The notes: generated from the sequence alone by a model not told the origin. Shown: positions 1 to 11,915, counted from the stretch's first letter. The stretch: 64,000 bases of DNA from Cryphonectria parasitica EP155 (GCF_011745365.1 NW_024468914.1:2680228-2744227); one strand, 5' to 3'. Made by a program: numbers and translations.

Positions 1-217
1 CATACTAGCTATAGAGCTGCATATTCGCTTCTTATACCAAGCTTCCATCTGAACAAAAACATCTTCTTATTACAATTATAACAGATATACTCTTATTAGC
101 TCTATAAGCTGCTTCAGTACTATTGCTATACTTCGCTCTACTGCTAAGTACAAAAGAATAGTCAGTTTGCAATCCAATATCCAAGCAATATCAGTTATTA
201 AGCAAATACTCCGCTTC

Positions 218-365
218 AACTCTGCACTCTCGCTCGAATAGCGAAGAGCGCACTCTCGAAAACAGAAGATACTCAGATCTGCTATCTGCTCAAACTCCGC
301 ACTCTTGCTTGAATAGCAAAGAGCGCATACTTGAAAACAGGAAATACTCAGATCTGCTGCTTACT
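218..365. repeat. Two-copy imperfect tandem repeat, period about 75 bp
   Basis: Two adjacent copies begin at about 218 and 293, each containing an ACTCTxGCTxGAATAGC core and the block ATACTCAGATCTGCT. A period of 75 bp equals 25 codons. It lies just downstream of the RNase H region of family X, in what would be the linker to integrase. Confidence 0.6.
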
Positions 366-1479
366 TCATTCTCACTCTTCGAATACAATTAATATAAGAT
401 TCTTTCTGATCCTTCAGATTCTTCATTGTAATGAAATCGCTGGAGCTTTGCAGCTCCTGCTCAGCTCTCTTTCTTCTCTAATAATCTAGCTATTTAGATA
501 ATTCATTAGCTGAGTTGGATTTACTAGAGCAGTATTAGATAATAAGATTATATATACTAAGATTGTTCAGCTAGTGCAACTAATGAGCAGATAGCTTCTA
601 TTTAGTCTCTCAGTACTGCAAGTTGAGATAATTTGTAAGAATAAGTATAAGCTTAGACAGATATAACAAATAATGCTGCTAGTTTGATATAGCATTTATA
701 ATAGCTAATAGCTTGATATTCTCTACGCTATATTGTATTTCTGTTGAAAAGAGCTTCTTTAAATGAAAAGCAATTAAATGCTAGCAGCTTTGAAACAGCT
801 AAGCTAGCATAGCTTCTATAACAAAAGCAGAAGCATTCATTTCAATCCTTGTTAGTAATGCAGCATTATAATAGCATAGCAATGAAGCTATTATAAAGAG
901 CATGATCAGAATCTTGAAAGCTACTCAAGCGCAGTTCGAAAGTGCAATCATGCTTATACTGCTGCTTTGCAAAAAGTTGATTAATAGTATAGCAATCTTG
1001 GAGTAGTTCTATATAAATCAATAATAGAATTCAGTAAATCCAAGAAATATCTGAATATTGCAAATAGTATGCAGAAGCAGCTACTGTATAATAGCTACAA
1101 TGCATCCCTTATCCATACTAATTCCTTCTAAGAATACTACAAAGCTCAGAAATTCTATTTATTATATATTAAACTCGCACTTCCTCAGATTGAGATATAG
1201 CTTCTATTGCTATAGCTACTCTAAAACTTCTTAAATATAGCTTATATGCTGCTTAGCATCATTACTATAGATTAGAATATTATTTAAATAAATAATACAG
1301 ATTATATCTATCAAGCTTGCTAGCATCTTATTAATATATGCTTGGAATGTAGCTGAGGCATTGATAAAGCTAAAGAGCAGAATATAGTACTCGAAATAGC
1401 TGTATTTTATACAAAAAGCAGTTTTCCACTCATTTCCTTTACAGATTCAGAGCTGATAATACATATTCTTAAGATCAAG

Positions 1480-1484
1480 CTTAG
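1480..1484. repeat. Target-site duplication CTTAG, left side of copy I
   Basis: The same five bases follow the right LTR at 9019-9023, proving that 1485-9018 is one insertion. Confidence 0.9.
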
Positions 1485-1979
1485 TATAATGAGCACTGCA
1501 GCAATCCGAAGATTCCTAAGTATACGAAGGGGTTTATGCTAACAAGAGCGATATCAAAGTGTTAAGTCCTTAAATACGGAACCGTACAAGTCCTAATAAG
1601 CAATGCAAGTATTCACTGCCTTTGGAGCTACTCAGTATATGAAACTGAATACTTAGATTAATAACTGAAGAGCTATATATGAGATCTATCTAATGGGAAT
1701 GAATGTGTCCTTATATATCCAGCTCTTCAGTATAGCTTGTTGGGATCGCTAATAAGCTTAGCGATTCAAGATATAAAGCTCGTTGGGATTGCTAGCAAGT
1801 CTAGCAATTCAAGATATAAAGCTTGTTAGGATTGCTAGCAAGCTTAACAATCCTTCCTCCTTTACAACCCTAATCCTGAGTTATGTAATCAATGCTTTGT
1901 TAGAACATTGAATTCTTGATATCTGATCTCTATTACTCATAATCTATTCTGTAATCTGCATGTTAGATAAATTATAACA
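1485..1979 (-). repeat. 3' LTR of copy I
   Basis: 495 bp, matching 8524-9018 over its whole length. Its outermost plus-strand bases are TATAATGAGC, a mutated TGTAATGAGC, and ATAACA. It is clearly more A+T-rich than its partner, above all in the 1730-1900 part. Confidence 0.9.
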
Positions 1980-2070
1980 TCATCTCTTTTCTATCAGTTA
2001 TTATTTCTAACAATCTTCTATAAGTATTCTAGCAAGTCTTTATATTCATGATCTTGCTTTTCTAATCAAG

Positions 2071-2697
2071 ATATTGAACAGAATTAGTAAAGTTGCGAAA
2101 CCGAAATCCTTAAATCCTTGCTCTAATAAAAAGAAGCAGAAAGATCTCCTTCTTCAGTTTATTCTTTCAAACGGTTTCGATATGCATCCCTGTTCTTATT
2201 GCAATAATCGAAGCTTGCAATTGTATATTATTTCTTCTTACGATTCATTCCGTTGCTTGGAGTGCGTTTCCCAGAATTGCGCTAAGTGCAACGTTCTGAA
2301 GCTGATGAATGCTGCTGAACTCCTCCTTACTTCTACTTAGTACTGAAAGCTGGAGAATGAGATAGAAGAGTTGGAGTTAAAGTTGCTTAGATTGCGTTAA
2401 CAAAAGAAGATGTGGTGTAAGAGGATGTTTTGAGCTATTTGTTGAGGTTTTAAGAATCTTGAAGAGCTTGAGAAAGAGGAAGCTGAGAAGGCTGAGGCTG
2501 AGAGGGTGCGTATTGCTGCTGAAATGCAGGCTGTGGTGGCTGAGGAATCTGCTGTTGTAGCTGGAGATTCTTTTCTTAAGAGTTTTGATTGGAATTCTGT
2601 AGATTTGGAAGGTTCTGTGGTAGATTAGTTGAGCTTTCTGGAGAGTAAGATTCTCGAAGCTTCTGGGTTTCGCTCCGGGGCGGAGCGGTTATCTTAG
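2071..2697 (+). pseudogene. Antisense accessory gene of copy I: Cys-rich, coiled-coil protein
   Basis: One frame runs from 2071 (ATA where copy II has ATG) to a TAG at 2695-2697. It is interrupted only by stops that single C-to-T or G-to-A changes explain (TAG, TAA, TGA). The N-terminal half holds a Cys array, CSYC then CLECVSQNCAKCN (about 2199-2292). The middle is Glu/Lys/Leu-rich and looks like a coiled coil (about 2347-2530). The C terminus holds FDWNSVD and FLESKI blocks that recur in copy II. It is transcribed against gag-pol and its 3' end overlaps the end of pol. I do not know its function; the Cys pattern suggests a zinc-binding protein. Confidence 0.75.
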
Positions 2698-5600
2698 GTA
2701 CTGGTTTCCTTCCTTTTCCAATATTTGGCTACCTTTTCCTGAGCATTTTTAATATTTTTCTGCGATTCTCAAGAATTTTTGCTTGCTGAGTAATCTTTTC
2801 ATTTAATGAGGTATTCCCTTGTATTATCTATGCTTCTATACTTGAGAATCTTTTCCATTTCATATTCTGATTCATTGTTTTCCACTTCTGCTATATTATT
2901 TATTAATATTTCCTGTATTGCTGATTCCAGCAGTAAAATGTGAAAAACCGAATGTATTCTTATTCTATAAGATAATACTAACTTGTAATTAATTAAGGAA
3001 ATCTGTTGCAAGATTTTGAATGGTTCCAACTTCTTGTAATCGAGTTTGTTGCTAAGCTTTGTTGTTTTGATGTTTTTCCGAAGTAGATAAACCTTATCTT
3101 CTTTCTGTAGGATTGGTTTCTTAATTCTTTTAGAGTTTGCATATTGTATCATTTGTTCCTGGATGAATTGTAGTTCTGATTAGAGTTTCTTCTGAACTTT
3201 CTTGATCTTCTTAATTCTTTTATCTGCAGCTTTTGCATCTGCTTCTAATAATGCTTCGTAATAAGCTGTTGGATTATATTTATAGAATATAAAGAATAAT
3301 GATTTCTTTATTGTATTTGTATCTATACTATTATAAGCAAACTGTGCAAGGGGCAATAGATTAATTTAGTTGTTCTGTTTCTGGTTGATATAGTATTGAA
3401 AATATTATTCAATAATCTGATTTATTCTTTCTATTTGTTTATCTGTTTGTAGGTAAAATGCTGTAGATATTCTATAATATGTTTCAAGCTGTTTTATAAG
3501 CAAAGTTTAAAATTTTGAATTGAATTTTCTATTTCTATTAGAGATTACTTCTTCTGATATGCTGTAATTAGCAATAATTGTTCTGAGGAATGTATATGCG
3601 AATTCTTCTGCTATATTGCTTTCTTTGTAAGGAAGAAAATAAGCATACTTGCTCAGTTTGCAAACTACTACTAGAATGCTATCATATTGCATCTTAATTA
3701 AGAGTTCTTGTAAGAAAGATAGCTTGATAATAAAGTTTAAACTAATGAATTGCTAAATAGTTATAGATATTGGTAAGAAGTGCAGTAATTCGTAAAGCTT
3801 ATATTTTTCTGCTTTATTTTTCTTACAGCTATTGCATTATTATAAAATGCTCTTAATCCTTTTCCTAAGATCTAATGGATTTCAGTATCTTTTAATGCAT
3901 TCATAGATTGCTCTGACTTCCTGATATCCATATGCTAATGCACTGTATATATTCTTAATATAGTTATCTTATTTATCCAGAGTTATTGATTCTGAATTTC
4001 TTTCCAAGGATCTGATCCTGAAAGCAGCATTTAGTTCTCTATATACATTAACGAGATTTTCCAACTTATTTTAAGCGAAGATATTCTGTATATTCGAGGA
4101 ATCTTTATCTCGATAATCTGATCTTCTACTGAAAGTATCTGCTCATCCGTTTTCCGAGCTTTTGCAGTATATAATCTTGAAATTGAATTGTAAGAGGAAT
4201 TCTGCTTATCTAACTTATTGCTTGTTCAAAACCTTGATTATTATGAATATAGTTAGATTCTTGTGATCTGAGTGAACTATAATCGGGTATTGTACGCTAA
4301 TAAGGTAGTATTGCTATTCCTCAAAGGCTTTTACTATTGCTATGAGTTTCTAATTAAGGATTCCATAGTTGATTTCCGAGCTATTTAACTTCTTTGAGAA
4401 GTTGCTTATAATTCTTAGATATTCTTAGTTGTTTTACTAACTAAGTTATTCTTTGAGCGCATATTCTGATATATTAATCTTAACTTCAAAGAGTTTGTAG
4501 AAATTTGCTTTATACAGAACTAGCTCTGAGATAATATGCTTAATAATCTTATTAAAAGCTTCTTATACCTTGAGAGTTTATTCGAAGAGCTATTTCTTCT
4601 TAGTAAGATTTGTAAGGAAATATGCAATCCAGCTGTAGTTTCTAATAAACTGCTTATAGAAGTTGATATATTCAAGAAAAGATTTAATATTCCTAATATT
4701 CCTGGGAATTAGCTAATTTCTAATAGCTTCTATCTTATCTTTCTATAGTTTGATACATTCTAGCTCGATTGTAAATCCGAGATAGTTGATCTTTTGTATA
4801 TGAAAGTAGCTTTTTGCAGATTCTATAAGAAGCTTTGCATTCTGAAGCATTTGCAATACTATTTTCATGTATTTCTTGTATTCTTCCAATATTCGAGAGT
4901 AAATAAGAATATTATTGAAATAAGCAATAATAAACTGATTCAGATGCTTGCATAGAATATAATTGATTATTTCCTGGAATAAAGCTAGAGCATTTATTAA
5001 ACTAAAGAATATAATCAAATATTCATAGTATTTGTAGCATATTCTAAAAGCAGTTTTCTATTCTTCTTCTTTCTTTATTCTGATTAGATTATAAGCTTTT
5101 TTCAGATTTAGAACTGTGAATCATTATACTCCTTATAATCTATCTTGTAATTCCTTGATAAGTAGCAATGAATATTGGTTCTTAATTGTAATATTATTGA
5201 ATTGCTTATAATCAATGCATAGCTTAAGCTTGCTATTCTTTTTGAGTATAAACAGAATAAAGTATTCTGCTAGTAATTGTAATAATTATATATATCTTTT
5301 CTTAAGATTTTCATTGAGATACTTCTTAAGTGCTTCTAGCTATGCTTTGTTTAGTCTGTAAATGAAGAAGAATTTGAGCTGTTTCTCTTCTTATAGCGGG
5401 ATCTCATAGTTGTATAAGCTGTATTCTAGCAATTCTGTATCCAATTCTTTCTGAAATAGTTTCTTGAACTTGTAATATTCTCGTAATATGTTTGCAAGTA
5501 TTAGTTCTGATTTCTATATTGTTTCTGCTATCTGAAGGAATAGTAGATATTGCTGAGCATGCTTCTTTTCGTTTGTTGTTTTTAGTAACATTTTTGAGAG

Positions 5601-6330
5601 CTTTGAGCGTTCGCTCTGGGCTGAACTGAGCGCTTAAGAGCCTGGTTTCGAGATTTTTCCTGTATGGATTTATAATTCATATTCTGAAGCTTTTCCTTAT
5701 TGCTCCGGAGCGAACTAACTTGCTAAGGATCTTGCTTCCGTTATTTTGCTAATCTGTTAGCGCTCTAGCACTGTTTGAGTTTGCTTGTTACTAGATTCTT
5801 CTCCTTGAACTGCTAGTTCTGCTAACTTGGAAATATGTAAGAAGTTGTGTAAAGCTTCTTTTTCTAAGTATTTTTCAACTATTGGCTTTGATTCTGCGCT
5901 GTTAATTGTAACTATTTCTCTGAGTATGGCTTGTTCTCATGAGATCTGGCTAGTAGTTCAATCGATTCAAGGATTATGCTTCTTAAGCTATGAAAGCCTT
6001 ATAATCAGTTTATGCTGTGCTGTATTTATAATATCAAAGGAAGCTTTGGTTATATATTCTTGAATTAAGATAGATAGATAATTAGTTTCCTTATTGATTA
6101 TTCCTTGGTTGTATGCAATAGATTGTTCTTCTATAGTACTGAGAGTATATAAGCATCTCTTTCATCTCTATTGTAGTTATGCTTGATTGATGATGTATAG
6201 AAATATAAAGTTTCTCTAAGCACTACTATTCAATAGTATGCTGTACTTATATCCTTGAATGTATATATTGAACTTGATGTAAGTATAATCTATTCTAGAA
6301 GCTTTATATAGAAACTGTTCTAGTCTAATC
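2630..6330 (-). pseudogene. pol: pol of copy I: protease, RT, RNase H, integrase, chromodomain
   Basis: Landmarks on the minus strand in order: a protease site near 6215 reading NSSAxRNFI, a mutated DSGATGNFI; RT at about 5330-4740 including YFNNILIYS (Asp to Asn twice); the integrase HHCC region near 3850; integrase core at 3692-3507 (LSKYAYFLPYKE and ISNRNRKF, where the second catalytic Asp is Asn); the integrase C-terminal domain at 3152-2880; and a chromodomain at about 2860-2780 (EYLIK followed by a mutated W). The chromodomain places family 2 among the chromoviruses. Exact ends are approximate because of stops. Confidence 0.85.
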
Positions 6331-6399
6331 ATCTGTAATTTTTTTACAAGCAATTCTGTTCTTTTGAGTTTATTGAGAACTGCTTGTTCTTCTGAGCTT

Positions 6400-8480
6400 G
6401 CTTTGCTACTTCTTAAGCAAGCTTCTTAGCTTGCTTTTGCTTATATTGTTATTATTTCTAATCTTTCTTCTGTTAATGCTAGTTGCAAATCTTATTATTA
6501 ATATAAATCATGCAGAGTATCATCTTGTACTGCTACTATTTTATTTTCTTGTTTATGTATTGCATAGAGCAGTTATCTGGTAGTCTGATGTATGCATTGT
6601 AGTGCTGTTTGTTGAGAATCTCTCTGAAGCGGAATTTCTGTTCTTTAATAGCCTAAAGGATCTATTCTGGTTTTCTAATAGGGAACCATTCATATTGCAC
6701 CTTGTCTAAGAAATGTATTCTGCAGCTATAATAAATGCAGAAGATTTAAGCTAGTTTATAGTATAGGTTGTAAAGTGAGCTGATCTGAGAATTCTCGTTT
6801 TCTCATGCTTCGATGTTCTGCAAGGGAATGCAAGTGAAGAGCTCTTTCAGCTTTATTCTGTAGATGAGATATTCAATTCATATTGTTTTCTTATTCTATT
6901 CAATGCTGAAGAGGAATCTTTCTATAAGCTTCTTGGGTTTATTATTTACGAGAAACTCTGATAAATCATTAGATTATTCATTCTAGCTTGATCTTTCCGT
7001 TGTCTAAGAGGCATTTCCAGTATTATTTAGATATTTATACTAATAATCAAAAGGGTATTATTCCTTGTTTATTTCTCTGATTATAGTATCTGATACAGAT
7101 AATAGGAAATAGCAAAGAGCATTGTTATTAAATTCTTCCTCTAGCGTCTGAATGCTTTGTTTAGTAATATTGAAGCAGTTCGAGTTGTTGCTGCTCGTAG
7201 TTGTATTGGGCATATACTCTCGCTCTGCTGTTGCTATCTGCCTGTAGCACCTAGATTTCTGAGGGAACTATTCTGAATCTTTCTTACTTGAAAGATGTGT
7301 TAAGCAGTTGTTATTGTAGCAGAATGTTCAGCTGAGACTTCTATAATCAATAGAATTCAATACTTGCTCTAAGAGAATATTTTTGCTTAATTAATTGAGT
7401 TCCTATCATCAAGTAATATTTATCTAGCATTCTTTCTGAACTAATTGCTATTTATTCTTTCGGAATTAATAGCAGTTGTATATAATATATCCTTGTTTGT
7501 TGCAGTTATAGCAAGTAATGCTGTTTCTCTTGCTATACTGCCTATTAGCAGCATTAAGTTCTATGGAATTAGCATGCATAGTGCTACTCTGAGCTGTACT
7601 ATTATATCAACCGCTATTCTTGTTCTGAAGTTTCTTGCTCGTATTAGCTAGAAATCTCCAAGTTTAGCTTCCTTCTTTCTTGAACTTCTCTACTCATCAT
7701 TCATACAGATAGTTATTAATACGGATAGCTTGATTAAAGAATATTGCGAAGTTCTCTAGCTAATTCTGTTTGGAAATTTCGTTCTTAATATCATCCTTGA
7801 ATCTCTTGTAATAATGCTCTATAAGATTCTTATCTTCTTATAGGAATTGCGCTGAGAGTTGCTTGAATCTAACTGTATAAGCAGAAGCTAACTTAATCTA
7901 TCTAAGATTCATAAGCTGCTAAGCTGTAATGCATTCTTCGTTAGAATTACCAAAGATTTCTTTGAAAGCTTTCTCGAAGCTTTCAAAGGAATTGAATATA
8001 TTCTTAGTACTCTGAGTATGTGCATTGGGATTATTCTAATGCTCTAAGTAATTGTATAGAGAAAGCTTATACTAGATAAGAGCATTCTTTTCAAAATGAA
8101 TCTCTGCAAGAATAACTTTTTCAGATTCTATGATAAACTGAGCTGCATAATACAAAAAGTATGCTCTGCAGTAAGTAAAGAATTTATATAGCGTTTTCTA
8201 GTTGCTATTATATATAGCGAGCTTATTTATCTTGTATGTTTTTCCAACGCTACTGATAGTTGCAGAAGTGAACTGCGCCTGCTGAGCTTGTTAAACTAGC
8301 TAAGCTTATTAAGCTAGCTGAGCCTGTTAGTTAGCAATAGTAGCGCTCTAGGCCTGCTGTTGTTTGCGCAGGTTCTGGATATGCTGGATAAGCTGGTATA
8401 CCTGGTTAATTAGTTCTTTCTGAGTAGGAGCGTGCAAGAACGAAGAAGTTCCTGGAGAAGCTATCATATTCCATATTGCT
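6400..8480 (-). pseudogene. gag: gag of copy I
   Basis: On the minus strand the N terminus, just after the 5' LTR, is Gln-rich (about 8450-8280). A single zinc knuckle reads CYNCNKQGYIIYNC at about 7513-7472, which is CX2CX4HX4C with His turned to Tyr by C-to-T in CAY. Many stops interrupt it. Short hydrophobic open frames on the plus strand here (around 6398-6583 and 7445-7651) are shadows of the Lys/Glu-rich Gag. Confidence 0.75.
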
Positions 8481-8523
8481 CAAGAAGTAATATTGAACCG
8501 TTCTTGAACAAGAATTATCAAAA

Positions 8524-9018
8524 TGTAATAAGCACTGCAGCAATCTGAAGATTTCTAAGTATATAAAGAGATTTATGCTAATAAGAGCAGTATTAAAGTA
8601 TTAAGTTCTTAAATACGAAACTATACAAGTTCTAATAAGCAATGCAAGTATTTACTGCTTTTGGAGCTACTCAGTGTATGAAACTGAATACTTAGATTGA
8701 TAACTGAAGAGCTATATACAAGATCTATCTAATGGGAATGAATGTGTTCTTATATATCCAGCTCTTCAGTATGGCTTGTTGGGATCGCTAGCGAGCTTAG
8801 CGATCCAAGGTGTGAAGCTCGTTGGGATCGCTGGCAAGTCTAGCGATCCAAGGTGTGAAGCTCGTTGGGATCGCTAGCGAGCTCAACGATCCTTCCTCCT
8901 TTACAACCCTAACCCTGGGTTATGTAATCAATGCTTTGTCAGGACGTTGAGTCCTTGACACCTGGTCCCTGTTACTCGTGACCTGTTCTGTGACCTGCAT
9001 GTTGGATGAGTCATAACA
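8524..9018 (-). repeat. 5' LTR of copy I, partly unmutated
   Basis: 495 bp, ending in ATAACA. The part 8740-9018 is nearly free of mutation. It contains two and a half tandem units of about 45 bp with the palindromic core GGGATCGCTAGCGAGC, and then AACCCTAACCCTGGG at 8905-8919. Confidence 0.9.
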
Positions 9019-9023
9019 CTTAG
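9019..9023. repeat. Target-site duplication CTTAG, right side of copy I
   Basis: Matches 1480-1484. Confidence 0.9.
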
Positions 9024-11275
9024 TATAAATTTGTGCATAGCTTAGTTGATTGAGAATCTCAGCAATTAAAGGCAATGAAATGCAGTTCTTATATATAATC
9101 CAATTCAGCGCTCTGTAGTTCATATAGAAGCATAGCTCGCTTCCTTTCTTTGATACAAATAGTATAAATATGCTAGCAGAGCTGATTAAAAGTTGAATCT
9201 ATTCCCTAGCTAGCATCTCCTCTAAGTATTTCCTGAGTACTTCTAGTTCAGCTGCAGAGAGAGCATACAAGAGCTCCCAGAGCGATCTTGCTTCCTCTTT
9301 AAGCTCGATGCAATAATCGATATCAGTATAGAGTACAAGCAACTTTGATGCTTTCTTCATGCATAGATTAACGAAGTTGCAGTACTTAGAGAGCAGGCGC
9401 AGCTCTAGCGCTGCATCTTCTAGCTCAGCCTCGAGAGGTAGATCTGATAAGCTTGAATAGTAATATGCTGCAAAAGCAACTCTCGCTCTCTCAAGCTCTT
9501 TTGCTATAATATAAAGCTGAATCTGGGAGTGCTGGAAGAGAAATCTTCATTGCTTCATATCTCATCGTATTACTAGATTGATAATCTTAAGCTACAGAAA
9601 TCCTAGGATCAAGCTAAGCTAATCAATATCTGCTACTACAAAGCAATAGCACTGCTTTCTGAATGTTTCTAAGCTATCTGTAATCTTCATATCAATAGAG
9701 CAGCTGCTGTATATAATAATAGCTTCCTAATTAATTGAAACGAGCCTGAAGCATGCTTCAAAAGGTTGGTTCTGCGCTAGAGCTTCAGCTAAGCAGCAAT
9801 CAATCAGATTCTCCTCTGCTTCCGAATTGACCAACTCATACATATACTTCCTTTTATCTCCGAGCAACAGCCTTGCATAAACAGTAAGCTAGCAAAGCTT
9901 CCGCTCAGCGTTTTCTCAGCTCTATTGCATAGCTATCGCTACCTTATTAGCTTGCTTGCAGCTGTTTGCTATATGCTTCTTCTTCCTGCAAATCCAACAT
10001 TCTGCTTCTAAGCAACTAAAACTATAGTAGCTTAGCTTATTGCAGGTATAACAGATATTTCATTAAGGCTCCGAGCATAGATTAGCAAAATAGCTTATCT
10101 TCTAACAGTTATAATAGCAGGCAAAGTTATTATCAACTATCTGAAAGCGCATCAACGAAGCTTGAGTGCCCATGAAAGGAAGTGCCTGAGAATCATGCAG
10201 AGCTGTGCAATCCCTTGCTATATAGCCTGGCTTGCTACAGCTGTAATAGCTACAATATGAGAGAATAGCAATTCCTAAGCTGCTACTTAGAAGCATCTTA
10301 ATAGCAGATTGAGAATTAGTAACTGTTTCTTAAGCAGATTCAATACATTATGCTAAGCTAATTAGAGCATTTCAGCTGCTCGGGAGCATCATCTGTGCAC
10401 TAATAGCAATACAGATCTCTAGTCTGAAGTATATAAGAATAGCTATTATACAATGTTGCTCAGTATTAGAATAGGAAGATTCAAGCTCTGCTTTCTAGTA
10501 TCAGCATATAAAGCTTATTACTAATTCGCTTTTGCTTTGAGCGATGCTTGCAAGCGTTGCTGCAGCAGTAATAGTACAGATAGTGAGATCAGCTAACTAG
10601 TTCTTCAGAAAGAACTCGAGTTCTTTAAAGATGATAGGGATAAGCTTATGCTATCCCTCCTTCTAGCAAGCAATATAGTTAACTCAGTTTCGCTTGGAAT
10701 CATCTTTCAAGCAGCGCACTGTATATTCCACCTTATTCACTTCATTAATCAAGTAGCAGATGTTGAAATAGTACTGCAAGTTATATAAGAACATCTTCAA
10801 CTCTATATATGATTCTTTCTTGTATATAAGAGCTAGCAAGCTGCAATATAGCTATGCAGGCGCTGTTAAGAGTGCTTCTGAAGAGGTTAGCATAGAAGGG
10901 ATGCTGAGAGGGCTGAAGCCAGCTAGCTGGAGCTCCGAGCCAGTATCGCTGCTCTGGAGTAGTATTAAGCAAGCACGCTTGCTCCTCAGCTGCTGCTATA
11001 TCTCTTCTTCTTCCAACTGATAATCAAGCTTGCATTCCTAGCATTGCAATCCAGCTATATCTGCTAGTACCTCAAGCAAGGGATTCTCGTAAGCTGAGCC
11101 TGGATTCGAGCTTGGAGGGAGGATTTGAGAGGAGAATTAGCTTAGAATCTGTAAGAGGTTAGAGTTGCTAGCTCATTGTAGTTATCGCTCTGGAGCAGCA
11201 CTGCTGCTTCGTATAACCGGAGCCATTCTCACCTCCAACAGCTTACTTCCCGGGAAAGGATAGAAGATTCAAACT
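9024..11275 (-). pseudogene. Family X gag and start of pol
   Basis: Minus-strand RT begins near 9250. It contains MNYRALNWIIYKNCISLP and LIAEILNQL (9123-9020), matching the DYRALNxxTIKNRYPLPLI block of Ty3/gypsy RT, and continues at 1484. To the right is gag with a zinc-knuckle array at about 10250-10030. One knuckle reads CSKPGYIARDC, with its His and first Cys replaced by Tyr, and it is followed by the degenerate knuckles CYYNC and CYTCNK. The region 10300-11230 is gag N-terminal or leader sequence with no motif I can name; it is less A+T-rich than its surroundings. Confidence 0.75.
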
Positions 11276-11591
11276 TGTCAGAGTAAAAAGAGTATACAAG
11301 TGAGATAAAGAGATATAAGCTGCTCCCAAGCTGCTCTATTAATGCTTCCATTCAAAGGAACTACTGAACCTATCTCCCTTCTCCTCTTTTTGCTGCTGAA
11401 CCTGTTATTCCTCTTTCCCTTATGTATACAATTGGCCTGGACTAGATGGGATAACAATAGCCTGATAGCTATGCAGCATTGTACAAGAGCGCTGCTTCGG
11501 AGCGAAGCTCTCGCAGCAACCCTGGACTGCTACCAGGGATTGCAAGGGCCACCTATTTCCTTTGTGCGCATACAAGCCCTAACAATATTCT
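11276..11591 (-). repeat. Probable 5' LTR of family X
   Basis: The right edge, 11591, is well supported. Immediately after it the gag of family-2 copy IV resumes, and read on the minus strand the edge begins TGTTAGGGCTTG, a typical TG start. The left edge is a guess (a CA at 11276-11277 on the minus strand). I found no clear primer binding site there, and the partner LTR is outside the window. Confidence 0.35.
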
Positions 11592-11915
11592 TATCTAATA
11601 TAAGCCTTCTTTATATAATTATTTGAAGCATTAGAATAATTCTGATATATATATCTAGAATATTAAGAATATATTCGATTCTTTCAAAAGCTTTGAAAAA
11701 GCTTTCAAAGAAATCTTTAATAATTCTAATAAAGAATATATTATAGCTTAGCAGCTTATGAATCTCAAATAAACCAAATCAGCTTCTGCTTATATAATCA
11801 GATTTAAGCAGCTTTTAGCAAAACTTTTATAAGAAGATAAGAATCTCATAAAATACTATTATAAGAGATTTAAGAATAATATTAAGAATAAAATCTCTAA
11901 GCAGAATTAGCTAGA
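11592..11915 (+). pseudogene. gag: Family-2 copy IV, fragment of gag
   Basis: This is the reverse complement of copy I at about 8060-7740 and continues in the same element at 52087. The two pieces share the 5-bp duplication CTAGA (11911-11915 and 52087-52091), left by insertion of family 3. Confidence 0.85.

Larger units (their letters stand above)
1..1484 (-). pseudogene. Family X Ty3/gypsy pol remnant: end of RT and RNase H
   Basis: Read on the minus strand this is the downstream half of a Ty3/gypsy reverse transcriptase. Around 1484-1260 there is a YLNNILIYS-like box, where the usual motif is YLDDILIYS with both Asp turned to Asn. It is followed by the typical helix and a KCEF-type segment near 1150-1080. 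Leftwards, about 800-430, come degenerate RNase H blocks (a region like NLRRFMDTKxLSxRQ and the LSR tail). Stops are scattered through all frames. The piece is separated from its upstream half (9024 onward) by copy I: the flanks share the 5-bp duplication CTTAG (1480-1484 and 9019-9023) and the RT reads on across the gap. Integrase and the 3' LTR would lie left of the window. Confidence 0.85.
1485..9018 (-). mobile_element. Family-2 chromovirus copy I (Ty3/gypsy), complete but mutated
   Basis: The element is 7534 bp with 495-bp LTRs at both ends and a 5-bp TSD (CTTAG). Genes for gag, protease, RT, integrase and a chromodomain lie on the minus strand, so the 5' LTR is the right-hand one. A Cys-rich accessory gene lies antisense (plus strand) between pol and the 3' LTR. 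It is inserted in the RT of family X. C-to-T and G-to-A mutation has put stops throughout, so it should be immobile. Confidence 0.9.

Noticed and set aside
218..365. CRISPR-like or other array
   Set aside because: Only two diverged copies, with a codon-sized period inside a pol remnant.
6398..6583. Short Leu-rich, membrane-like open frames repeated at 6398, 47576, 53266 and 58304
   Set aside because: They lie antisense to a Lys/Gln/Glu-rich part of family-2 gag-pol, whose complement always reads as Leu/Phe/Ser. Shadows, not genes.
7445..7651. 68-codon hydrophobic frames at 7445, 52195 and 59351
   Set aside because: These are the complement of the gag zinc-knuckle region.
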